A stretch of 64,000 nt of DNA from assembly GCA_011049545.1 (NCBI GenBank), contig DRHQ01000012.1, positions 1-64,000 of the forward strand, written 5' to 3'. A program made the translations under genes and the position numbers. The notes under the pieces were generated by a model. The model did not search any database. It was not told where the DNA came from and worked only from the letters and a program-made list of their open reading frames with translations. This stretch comes from Candidatus Aminicenantota bacterium. Lineage in GTDB: Bacteria > Acidobacteriota > Aminicenantia > Aminicenantales > Aminicenantaceae. Below, one piece after another: positions 43,284 through 51,161 of this stretch; positions within the stretch are counted from its first letter, which is position 1, and each line of letters starts with the position of its first letter.

Positions 43284-43486
43284 GGACTTGATAAATCAAG
43301 CCCCTGCACAAGACGAATCAAATCCATGAACAATGGGGCCTGGCCCTATTTTTTCCATTAGGGATAATGCAGGGGAAGGACAGTCGGAGCAGGGTGCACG
43401 GTCCTTTTAAAAGGTGAACTTGATAAATCAAGCCCCTACAAATCTATCCTTACAAAATAAATCGGTGGGCTTGATAAATCATTCCC
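43284..43486 (-). repeat. Three REP-like palindrome copies, partly decayed
   Basis: Copies lie at 43284-43303 (one mismatch in the stem, GCAG in place of GTAG), 43416-43435 (GTAG intact, left arm AACTTGAT) and 43467-43486 (right arm decayed to ATCATTCCC). Between them 43335-43366 holds GGGGCCTGGCCCTATTTTTT, a small GC-rich palindrome and T-run. They fill the gap between the convergent aminotransferase and glmS genes. Confidence 0.8.
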
Positions 43487-43547
43487 GTTTAATAAAGGAG
43501 CTCTCAATTAACTCACTTATTTATAAATAGAGCTAACTTGTTTACAA

Positions 43548-45362
43548 TCAATCCACAGTTAGGGTCTTGCTGATATTGCGGGGTTGATCAGGATTGATTC
43601 CTTTTTCCTGACTCACGTAATAGGAAAGCAGCTGCGAAACAATAACACCGAGGAGAGGAACAACGAAATAATTTTTAGAAGGCAGAGAAATGAGTTCATC
43701 TGAATTGAGAGAAAGAGAATCATCGGGAGGAGCTATGGTACAAATTTTTCCCAAACGGCAACTTACTTCGTTTATATGGGAGAGAGTCATGTGCACATCC
43801 TCAAGGGTGGAGAGAAACAAAACCCAATCATTCTTCTTGATTATTGCCAGCGGGCCATGTTTGAACTCAGAAGAATACATCCCTTCACACGGAATATATG
43901 TAATCTCCTTCATTTTCAAAGCTCCTTCCAGGCATGCTCCGATACTTATCCCAAAGCCAAGGTAATAGAGGTATTCTTTTTTCGCCAAAAACCGGGCAAC
44001 CTGCTGGCACTTCTCTGAAGCCAGGGATATTGTTTTCTCGATGAGAGAAGGCAATTTTTCGAATTCTTCTTTTAAATCAGCGTTTTTCTTGCCTTTGATT
44101 TCCTCTAATCTCAGTGCTAAATAAAGAAAGATAATCACTTGATTGGTGAACGTCTTGGTAGCAGGCACACTGATTTCTATATTTGAAAGAAGAGGTAAAT
44201 AATTTTTAACTCTAAGCTGCAGAGAAGAACCGAGAACATTCACTAGAGCAAAAATTTTCTTCGCCTTTTTCTCTTCCAAATAATTCAAAACACTCACAAC
44301 ATCCTTTGTCTCTCCACTCTGAGAAACAAGGATATATGTTCCTTGAGAGAAGTCTCCATGACCTAAGAACTCTTTGAACTCCCCAGCAACTACAGGGACT
44401 GCCTCTATTCCTGAAATTTTATTCAGATAATACGCGCCAAGAACACAGGCGTTATAAGATGAACCTGAACCAATAAGATATATCCTGCTTTCATTCTTCA
44501 ATTCACGGCAGAATTCATCCATTTTGCCTGGCTCTTTCAAAAAGTTGATCAAGGCTTGAGCTCTGTCTGGCTGTTCATGAATCTCCTTAAGCATAAAATG
44601 AGGAAACTTTCCTTTTTGAGCCTCTTCAATATCAAGAGAACATCTGTAAGGTTTTCTATCGACCTCCTCACCTGAAGAGAGTTTTCTGATGCGATAGTGA
44701 TTCCAGGTATATTCAATATACTCCCCATCATATATTGGAACGATTGAATCTGTGAATTGAATGATTGATGGCAAATCAGAAGAACAACAGATGAAGTCAC
44801 TGCCTATTCCAAGAAAAAGAGAAGAGTATTTCTTGACACAGTACATTTTATTGGATTTATTCTGGGCTATAACGTAGGCATAATCGCCTTTAAGAATGGT
44901 ATCTGCCTCCTGGATGGAAGCATTCATATTCTTTTTTTGTTTGTATCCTTCCTCAACAGCATGGACCACAACTTCTCCGTCGTTTTCACCTCGGAATGCA
45001 TGTCCTTTTTTCTCATAATGCCTAATTAGTTCTTTGGTGTTAATTATGTTTCCGTTGTGAGCCCCGGCTAAGTTCTTTGTGCAATCAAAGTGAGGTTGAG
45101 AATTTTGCTTGGAGGGAGGACCAAAAGTTGCCCACCGAAGTTGGACTATTCCTTTGTATCCATGGAGTTTTTTAAAATTGTATTTATTATTGACTTTTTC
45201 AATGTCACCAACATCCTTTTTTAATTCTATAGAATTTTGGCTAAAAGCTGCCATCCCGACAGAATCATAACCCCTATATGTAAGCTTTCTGCCTGCCTGA
45301 AGAAGGATCTTTCCTAAATCTTCTCTAAAATCTTTGAAAACGATGCCAAATATTCCGCACAT
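43548..45362 (-). CDS. glmS: Glutamine-fructose-6-phosphate aminotransferase
   Basis: GlmS makes glucosamine-6-phosphate from fructose-6-phosphate and glutamine, the entry step to amino sugars. The N-terminal glutaminase nucleophile is the cysteine of MCGIFGI, with LTYRGYDSVGMA and AHNGNIINTKEL typical of the domain. Two SIS domains follow (SGSSYNACVLGAYY near 297 and YLGFGISIGACLEGALKMKE near 467). The C-terminus reads QPRNISKTLTVD, matching the family's DQPRNLAKSVTVE. No glmS ribozyme-like region is apparent. It lies 21 bp after a DegT aminotransferase in a short operon headed by a NusG paralogue, suggesting amino-sugar supply for a surface polysaccharide. Confidence 0.95.
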   Translation of the reverse strand: MCGIFGIVFKDFREDLGKILLQAGRKLTYRGYDSVGMAAFSQNSIELKKDVGDIEKVNNKYNFKKLHGYKGIVQLRWATFGPPSKQNSQPHFDCTKNLAGAHNGNIINTKELIRHYEKKGHAFRGENDGEVVVHAVEEGYKQKKNMNASIQEADTILKGDYAYVIAQNKSNKMYCVKKYSSLFLGIGSDFICCSSDLPSIIQFTDSIVPIYDGEYIEYTWNHYRIRKLSSGEEVDRKPYRCSLDIEEAQKGKFPHFMLKEIHEQPDRAQALINFLKEPGKMDEFCRELKNESRIYLIGSGSSYNACVLGAYYLNKISGIEAVPVVAGEFKEFLGHGDFSQGTYILVSQSGETKDVVSVLNYLEEKKAKKIFALVNVLGSSLQLRVKNYLPLLSNIEISVPATKTFTNQVIIFLYLALRLEEIKGKKNADLKEEFEKLPSLIEKTISLASEKCQQVARFLAKKEYLYYLGFGISIGACLEGALKMKEITYIPCEGMYSSEFKHGPLAIIKKNDWVLFLSTLEDVHMTLSHINEVSCRLGKICTIAPPDDSLSLNSDELISLPSKNYFVVPLLGVIVSQLLSYYVSQEKGINPDQPRNISKTLTVD

Positions 45363-45383
45363 TTTATATTAAAGAAGATTCGT

Positions 45384-46556
45384 TCATCCTTTATAAAAGC
45401 TCTGGATGGATGAAACGATGAAATCTTGCTGGTCTGATGTTAATTCTGGGTAGATGGGCAAGGCCAGAACCTCTCGTGCTGCTTCTTCAGCCACAGGAAA
45501 ATCTCCCTCCTTATAGCCGAGATAAGAAAAGCATTTCTGAAGGTGGAGCGGCAAAGGATAATAGATAGCAGTAGGGACATTCTTTTCCTGCAAGAACTCC
45601 TTTAATTTATCCCTTTTTTCCGCTCTTATGACATATTGATGATAGACATGGTAATTCTTAACGCCTTTATCTTTGTACAGGGATTCAGGGATTTTTATCA
45701 GCCTTTCTTGCTCTAAGCCTGATTCCTTGAATATCCTGTCATAGTAGGAAGCTTTTTCTATCCTCTTATTCTGCCAGGTCTCTAAATATTTGAGCTTGAC
45801 ACTGAGTATAGCAGCCTGGAGCGCATCGAGGCGGAAATTGCCGCCGAGTATTTCATAAAAATATTTATCTCTGGATCCGTGCACTCTTAACACCTTAAGC
45901 TTCCGGGCTAGACTTTCATCATTCGTCAGAACCATTCCTCCATCACCAAACGCACCTAAATTTTTCGAAGGGAAAAAGGATAGGGCGCCAAAATCGCCCA
46001 TGGCACAGGCTTTCTTTATCCCGGAAGGCGACGGATATTCCGCACCGATTGCCTGAGCTGCATCTTCGATCACGGATAATTCATACTTACTGGCAAGATT
46101 CATGATTGGAGTCATATCAGCGCACTGCCCGTAAAGATGGACGGGAATAATTGCCTTTATTTTTAGACTCCGATGTTCTTTTAATTGATTTTCGAGCAAT
46201 TCTTCAAGCTTCTCCGGGCTTATGTTACAGCTCGTCTTATCAATATCACAGAAAACCGGCCTCGCTTTAAGCCTGGCAATCGCGCCAGCAGTGGCAAAGA
46301 AAGTGAAAGGAGTGGTGATGACAGCATCTCCCTCCCCTGCATCAAGAGCCATTAGAGAAACAAGAAGCGCGTCAGATCCAGAAGAAACTCCTGTAGCGAA
46401 TCTCGTTTCGCAGAAAGCAGCTATTTCTTTCTCCAGGTTTTCAACCTCAGAACCTAAAATGAACTTTTGGGATGAGGCCACTTCTAAAATCTTTTGATTG
46501 ATTTCCTCTTGAATGCTCCGGTATTGAGCCTTCAAATCTAAAAACGGAATATTCAT
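45384..46556 (-). CDS. DegT/DnrJ/EryC1/StrS-family sugar aminotransferase
   Basis: A PLP-dependent aminotransferase of 390 residues acting on nucleotide-linked keto sugars. NIPFLDLKAQYRSIQEEI is the standard N-terminus. SSGSDALLVSLMAL binds PLP phosphate, VIEDAAQAIGAEY carries the PLP aspartate, and SFFPSKNLGAFGDGG the Schiff-base lysine. The C-terminal part (PLHLQKCF, ALPIYPELT) is typical. Such enzymes make amino sugars for lipopolysaccharide, capsule or glycoprotein. It sits between the NusG-like gene and glmS on the same strand, with gaps of 47 and 21 bp. Confidence 0.94.
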   Translation of the reverse strand: MNIPFLDLKAQYRSIQEEINQKILEVASSQKFILGSEVENLEKEIAAFCETRFATGVSSGSDALLVSLMALDAGEGDAVITTPFTFFATAGAIARLKARPVFCDIDKTSCNISPEKLEELLENQLKEHRSLKIKAIIPVHLYGQCADMTPIMNLASKYELSVIEDAAQAIGAEYPSPSGIKKACAMGDFGALSFFPSKNLGAFGDGGMVLTNDESLARKLKVLRVHGSRDKYFYEILGGNFRLDALQAAILSVKLKYLETWQNKRIEKASYYDRIFKESGLEQERLIKIPESLYKDKGVKNYHVYHQYVIRAEKRDKLKEFLQEKNVPTAIYYPLPLHLQKCFSYLGYKEGDFPVAEEAAREVLALPIYPELTSDQQDFIVSSIQSFYKG

Positions 46557-46603
46557 CTTTTACTTCACCTTTTTCCTTTTAACCTTGTGCCCATTGGAAA
46601 ATA

Positions 46604-47086
46604 TTATTTAAGAACCTTTTTCAATTTTTCCTTTTCAATTATCAATTGGCCTTGATAAGTTACATAACTGAGAAGAATGATTACTCTTTCTTTTGCAGTG
46701 AGTTCTTTTTTAAACATTCCTCTTAAACCTTTCAGAGGGCCTTCCATAACTTCAATCTCATCGCCGACTTCAGGTTCTTCTCCGTATTTATAAAGCTCAA
46801 TAAGGCCGTCTATTTCCCTGGATTTGATCTCACGGATTACTTCTTCAGGAATAGTGGTGGGAGCTTCCCTGCTTCCGACCACTCTTTTTACTCCTCTTGT
46901 GTATTTCACAAGCTGGTATTGTGCGGGAAAATCAAAATAGACAAATCCGTAGCCAGCAAAAAAAGGCTTTATTTTATTCTCATCCATGTATTTGGGATTG
47001 TAAACCTCGATTCCCCCCTCAGTAAACAATTTTTCTACTTGAAATTCCTTTTTAGGCTTCGTATTAATGACAAACCAGTTTTTCAT
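46604..47086 (-). CDS. Specialised NusG paralogue (RfaH/UpxY/LoaP-like antiterminator)
   Basis: The 160-residue protein has the N-terminal NGN domain (KNWFVINTKPKKEFQVEKLF, then GYGFVYFDF) and a C-terminal KOW domain (VGDEIEVMEGPLKGLRGMFKKEL). Housekeeping NusG sits with secE and ribosomal genes, whereas this copy heads a sugar-aminotransferase/glmS operon, as do RfaH, UpxY and LoaP paralogues. These bind RNA polymerase and prevent early termination of polysaccharide operons. The operon visible here is only three genes long. Its leader (47087-47226) is occupied by a dispersed repeat. Confidence 0.9.
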   Translation of the reverse strand: MKNWFVINTKPKKEFQVEKLFTEGGIEVYNPKYMDENKIKPFFAGYGFVYFDFPAQYQLVKYTRGVKRVVGSREAPTTIPEEVIREIKSREIDGLIELYKYGEEPEVGDEIEVMEGPLKGLRGMFKKELTAKERVIILLSYVTYQGQLIIEKEKLKKVLK

Positions 47087-47102
47087 CTCTTCCTCATCTC
47101 TA

Positions 47103-47178
47103 TTTATAATTTAGCATTGTCCCAAAGTTGCTTGACCCCATGTCATTGCGAGCGACCATAGGGAGCATGGCAATCTCA
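47103..47178. repeat. Dispersed repeat; left arm of an inverted pair around the hydrolase gene
   Basis: TTTATAATTTAGCATTGTCC at 47103-47122 recurs in inverted orientation at 48400-48419 (one base missing). It runs into TTGTCCCAAAG and CATGTCATTGCGAGC, shared with 12396-12435, and ends with a short GAGCATGGCAATCTC stretch. Confidence 0.7.
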
Positions 47179-47226
47179 CTCAATAAAAGCTTCTTTAAGA
47201 AAACACATTCTACATTCTTTGTTAAA

Positions 47227-48051
47227 TTAATCAAGCAAGTCAAAAACACGGTAGAAATCAGGGCGCCTATCCTGGAGGAAGTGTTTTTTGGCTTGAGACT
47301 GGGGTATCTGCTGAAAATCGCAGTCTGCATACAGGATATGATCCTCTTCCTTCGGGGCCTGGGCAATAACACGCCCATGAGGATCGACAACAAAAGATTC
47401 TCCTGCGAAATGAATAACATCTTCTTTTCCGACGCGATTGACAAGGGCAGTGTAATATCCATTCTGAAAAGCGGCAACCTGAAGTTCCGCTTCAAAAATT
47501 CCTTCGGTCCATTCTCCTAGAGCTCCTGCCTGAGGAATAACAACAATTTCTGCTTCTTTAAGACCCAAACACCGCATATATTCGGGAAAATGACGGTCAT
47601 AACAAATAGCTATTCCGACTCGTCCTACCTTTGTTTTATATACAAAATTTATATTCTCTCCGGGAGCATAATACCCCTTCTCATAAAATCCAGGCCCTTC
47701 CATGATATGGACCATGCGCGTTACTCCCAGGAGTTTTCCATCTGCATCAATCACCGGAGAAGCATCATAGGTTCTCTCCCCGTCTCTTTCAAAAAGATTC
47801 AAAACAACAACAACGCCATATTTTTTGGCAAGCTTGGAAAATTGTTCTGTTGTTGGACCAGGAATGGGCTCGGCCATTGCTAAATATTCTTGATTTGAGG
47901 GGATTTGGGGTAAAAACGTAGAAAAAGCTAATTCAGCAAAGGCAACTAATTCTGCTCCAGAGCTTGCAGCCTGATGGAAAGAGTCGATTCCCCGATTGAT
48001 ATTTTCCTCATAATCTTTCGTCGCATGCTGTTGGATTAAAGCAATTTTCAT
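47227..48051 (-). CDS. Carbon-nitrogen hydrolase (nitrilase superfamily)
   Basis: A nitrilase-superfamily amidohydrolase of 274 residues, nearest in look to N-carbamoylputrescine/beta-ureidopropionase-type amidases. The catalytic glutamate lies in LVAFAELAFSTF, the nucleophile cysteine in IAICYDRHFPEYM, and the second conserved glutamate in PGFYEKGYY. The position usually held by the catalytic lysine (RKxH) reads R-M-V-H, although related members I recall share RMVH, so this may be a distinct subgroup. It acts in the cytosol. The gene is bracketed by inverted repeats at 47103 and 48400. No operon partner is evident. Confidence 0.9.
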   Translation of the reverse strand: MKIALIQQHATKDYEENINRGIDSFHQAASSGAELVAFAELAFSTFLPQIPSNQEYLAMAEPIPGPTTEQFSKLAKKYGVVVVLNLFERDGERTYDASPVIDADGKLLGVTRMVHIMEGPGFYEKGYYAPGENINFVYKTKVGRVGIAICYDRHFPEYMRCLGLKEAEIVVIPQAGALGEWTEGIFEAELQVAAFQNGYYTALVNRVGKEDVIHFAGESFVVDPHGRVIAQAPKEEDHILYADCDFQQIPQSQAKKHFLQDRRPDFYRVFDLLD

Positions 48052-48519
48052 TGAATTCTCCTTTTCTCTACTGTTTTCCGGCTAAAATCAGAGCTTTGAT
48101 TATTTTAAAAACATCCGCATTCTTATCTTGCGATTATGTTCTCATTCCTGATTATATTATTAAATTTCCCAGATATTTTCAAATAATCTTCATCAAAAAA
48201 AAGTATTTCTTATTTTTCCTTTTTGTGGGCTTGATAAATCAAGCCCCTACATGGAATGTTTTCTGCATTTCTCCCTCAAGAATAGCACCAGTCCTTTTTC
48301 TACTTTTTCAATTAGTCCGCGTGGTAAAGAGGAAAAGAACTATCCTCCATATTCAGAGAAAGTAGCCTGTCCCCTTTTAAGTTTCTATCGAGTCGCTTCG
48401 GGACAATGCTAATTATAAAATCTATATTTATGGATACAAATTAAGTTCTTGGCAACGAGGAGTTGTTTGGAGGGAAACTGCCAGCATTTTAGGAGCCATC
48501 GAAATCCAGAACATTCTAC
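48052..48519. other. Repeat-filled gap between hydrolase and PilZ genes
   Basis: Contains, in order, the leftward promoter region of the hydrolase, a REP-like palindrome (48227-48246), AAAGTAGCCTGTCCCCTTTT (about 48358-48377, the inverse of the 41814 copy) and GGGACAATGCTAATTATAAA (48400-48419, the inverse of 47103-47123). No gene is credible here. Confidence 0.65.
48227..48246 (-). repeat. REP-like palindrome with GTAG on the minus strand
   Basis: Perfect GGGCTTGAT-AA-ATCAAGCCC followed by CTAC, the GTAG tetranucleotide of the other strand. Confidence 0.85.
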
Positions 48520-48885
48520 TCATTCAGAAGACTCCTCCCTCTCCGTTTTATCGAAATGTTCTTTGAGTGCTTTGATTATATTAATAGACGTGTCCACAAA
48601 TTCTATGCCCAATTCGAACAATTCGTCAGCGTAAACGCTTTTGGCCCACCGAACTTTTGCATAGGCACTGATCATTCGCGGCGGGTCCATTAATGAAAGA
48701 TCGATTTTCAGAAAGGATCCAACTGGCAAAAATGCGTTGGTGTGGATTCTTGCGCCTGTTAAAGAAATATCTTCAGTCGTATGATGAATAATTTTCGGGT
48801 GGGTTTCTGTTGTATCCTTAGAAATCAGAGTAATCGTGAATAAAGCTTGCTCTCTTACTCGTCTTTCTCTTCTTTTCTCTGACAT
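48520..48885 (-). CDS. PilZ-domain protein
   Basis: A 121-residue single-domain PilZ protein, a c-di-GMP receptor. The arginine-rich N-terminus (KRRERRVRE, residues 4-12) supplies the RxxxR motif and EDISLTGARI (38-47) the D/NxSxxG motif, so ligand binding is expected. The rest (SFLKIDLSLMDPP, then AYAKVRWA) is the normal beta-barrel. Together with the GGDEF-type protein at 35 kb and HD-GYP at 53 kb it points to c-di-GMP signalling in this organism. Confidence 0.9.
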   Translation of the reverse strand: MSEKRRERRVREQALFTITLISKDTTETHPKIIHHTTEDISLTGARIHTNAFLPVGSFLKIDLSLMDPPRMISAYAKVRWAKSVYADELFELGIEFVDTSINIIKALKEHFDKTEREESSE

Positions 48886-49217
48886 GGATCTGGCGCCTTT
48901 CTCTTTCTATTCTATTTCCTGAAGATTCGTTCTCTTCTGGCAATGATCATTACCTTTCATCATTACATGAATCTGTTTTCTTACTAATCAACAATTTTCC
49001 ATGGCTCTTTCTCAGACCTTCCTGAGCAGGTCAACGGAGAGGACTTACATCTTCCTCGTCCAAAACATATAACATAGCATAGATTTGTTGTCAAAATTAA
49101 TAAAACATTTGCACGGACAGCTAGAATTCATCTGAGAGTCTATGGTCTGCTATGTGATTGCTGATAACAAAAAAGCTCAGACTTCAAAGACTTGACTCAT
49201 CTTTTTTTATCAACTAT
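48886..49217. other. Gene-free region flanking the structured element
   Basis: No credible gene. Its right end (49187-49217) reads AAAGACTTGACTCATC, a T-run and ATCAACTAT, matching 53036-53068. See the element entries. Confidence 0.55.
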
Positions 49218-49470
49218 CCTGGATTATTCACGAGTCGACATTGCTGCAGATGCAAGGCGTCAGCCCATGAAGCTGTGGTCCTCCACTGCGAATGGGCTGC
49301 AACGAAGCAGATGCGGTGAGATCGACTCGCCACCAGGGAAAAAATGCCGATTATTATAGATAGCTTCTTTTCGAATAAGTGTTTATCAGGATCTACAGCA
49401 ATATCAGGATATCTTTTTGATATTGCTGTAATTGCAGAAAGTATCGGCATTTTTTATGAATAATTCAGGT
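49218..49470. mobile_element. Structured 253-bp element with nested inverted repeats, MITE-like or structured RNA
   Basis: Outer ends CCTGGATTATTCA (49218-49230) and TGAATAATTCAGG (49457-49469) pair at 12 of 13 positions. Directly inside lies a first arm, CGAGTCGA/TCGACTCG (49231-49238/49322-49329), containing CAGCCCAT/ATGGGCTG (49261-49268/49292-49299) and a GTGG-TCCT-CCAC tip. A 9-nt junction follows, then a second arm AAAAAATGCCGAT/ATCGGCATTTTTT (49339-49351/49443-49455, 13 of 13) that contains CAGCAATATCA/TGATATTGCTG (49396-49406/49418-49428, 11 of 11). The whole can fold as a three-way junction with almost no unpaired bases at the junction. A 78-codon minus-strand frame across it has no family look. 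The first arm is more GC-rich than the surroundings. Confidence 0.65.
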
Positions 49471-49568
49471 TATTTATAAAGAGAAATAATGCTGAATTTT
49501 CATTTTTTCCTTAACTGAGGTAAAAAAATGAGAACTGCCCCCTTTTTCCGTAGTCCAAAGAGTTTCCG

Positions 49569-51161
49569 ATGACAGGAGAAGATATACGGGCTGATCAAAA
49601 AAAGTTTTTAGTTGTATTCTCTCACCCAAAAGAAAACAGCCTTGCTTACGCCATCAGAGAAGCTGTTATAAAAGGATTGAAAAAAATCCGCGCAGAAGTA
49701 AGAGTTCAAGATCTCTACAGAGAAAAATTCAATCCTCTCCTTTACGACATAGACGAAAATGAAAAAGATCAAGTAACCGTGAAGATGAAAGAAGATGTTG
49801 TCTGGGCAGACGGGATTGTCTTTATCGCGCCGCTCTGGTGGGCCAGCATTCCTGCCATGCTGAAAGGGTATTTCGATAGAATATTTACAGAACATTTCGC
49901 CTTTCAATACAATCAGGCTGGCATACCGGTAGGCCTGCTAAAAAATAAAAAAGCGGTTTTGATCGGGACCTGTGACACACCCCCTTTATTGGCCAAATTT
50001 TCCAAAACCTCTCTGGGTTTTAAATCTGTAATCAGGGGAGTCCTAAAGTTAAGCGGAATCAAAGATTCTAAGTTTATACTCTTTGGATCTGTGATGAATT
50101 CGACGGAGAAAAAAAGAAAAAAGTGGATTAAAAGAGCAATAGCAATAGGTGAAAAATTTGCCCGCCCAGACTCCTTAATTAGAAAAATGAACAAAAGAAT
50201 ATTCCTGTTGATTAGAGCCATAAGGCTGCCTCTTTATTCATTTGTTTTCACTTCCATCTTGTTGGGTAGTGCAATTGGCGCCTCGGTTGCCCATAATTTC
50301 AGCTGGAGAGGATTTGGGCTAGCAATTTTCTTGGGCCTTCTATGTCATACGGCTGTTTCCTACTCCAACGAAGTCGCCGATGAGCATGCCGATAAGATCA
50401 ATATTAACCGTACGATCTTCAATGGAGGGACTGGGCTCATGGCTGAAGGGTTGATAACAAAAAGAACCCTGAACTGGGGATGGGTCATCACTTCTTTGCT
50501 CAGTCTGTTCATAGCTTCACTGATGGTTCTTCGGTTTAACTATCACTGGCTCCTTTTTATGGGGATAGCCGTTGGTCTCTTTTTGGGCCTTCAATACAGT
50601 TTTTATCCGCTCCGGTTTTCGAGGCTCGGATTGGGTGAGATAGCAGCCTTTATTGGCTATGGAGTTCCCATGATGTTAGTTGGACTGGCTCTTCAGGTTG
50701 AGAATCCCACTATGAGTCAGGTTACATCAGGATTCCGGTTCTTTCTCTTATCACTGCCAATTTCGCTGTCCGTTTTTGTAACTCTGTGCTTAACCCAGAT
50801 ACCAGATACGGATGCGGACAAAGAAACAGGGAAAAGATCAATCTCTGTGTTACTAAAACCTAAAAATGTCATGATTCTTTCTGCCATTGTTCTGTTCCTT
50901 TGTATATTTTTCTGTTTTGGTCTTGCCCTGCTAGACATCCTGCCCTTAAAATATTCCATTATTATTTCTATCCTCCCTTTATTAACAGGAGTAGTGATAA
51001 TAAAGAACCTCAATACTTACAAGATACCCGCAGGGATGAAAATGATCAACATCATGGGGATGTCTGCAACAACTACTGTGCTTTGTGGAATTGTTCCCGC
51101 AGTATATTTTTTCAACAATGCTGTAGAGGTTAACCTTTTAAAACAGCTCTTCTCAAACTAA
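49569..51161 (+). CDS. Fusion of flavodoxin-like quinone reductase and UbiA prenyltransferase
   Basis: Residues 10-200 form a flavodoxin_2 NAD(P)H:quinone oxidoreductase domain: VVFSHPKENSLAYAI binds FMN phosphate, and GIVFIAPLWWASIPAMLKGYFDRIF is the family signature near 82-106. Residues 215-525 form a UbiA-type membrane prenyltransferase with the first aspartate-rich motif as N267-E-V-A-D271-E-H-A-D275 and the second as PDTDADKETGKRS near 412, plus about eight helices. Linking a flavin quinone reductase with a prenyltransferase would couple redox and prenylation of an aromatic or quinone substrate at the membrane. Convergent with a gene pair that includes a second UbiA. Confidence 0.88.
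   Translation: MTGEDIRADQKKFLVVFSHPKENSLAYAIREAVIKGLKKIRAEVRVQDLYREKFNPLLYDIDENEKDQVTVKMKEDVVWADGIVFIAPLWWASIPAMLKGYFDRIFTEHFAFQYNQAGIPVGLLKNKKAVLIGTCDTPPLLAKFSKTSLGFKSVIRGVLKLSGIKDSKFILFGSVMNSTEKKRKKWIKRAIAIGEKFARPDSLIRKMNKRIFLLIRAIRLPLYSFVFTSILLGSAIGASVAHNFSWRGFGLAIFLGLLCHTAVSYSNEVADEHADKININRTIFNGGTGLMAEGLITKRTLNWGWVITSLLSLFIASLMVLRFNYHWLLFMGIAVGLFLGLQYSFYPLRFSRLGLGEIAAFIGYGVPMMLVGLALQVENPTMSQVTSGFRFFLLSLPISLSVFVTLCLTQIPDTDADKETGKRSISVLLKPKNVMILSAIVLFLCIFFCFGLALLDILPLKYSIIISILPLLTGVVIIKNLNTYKIPAGMKMINIMGMSATTTVLCGIVPAVYFFNNAVEVNLLKQLFSN

Noticed and set aside
49214-49450. A 78-codon minus-strand frame across the structured element
   Set aside because: It is explained by the inverted repeats. 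Residue pattern resembles no protein family.
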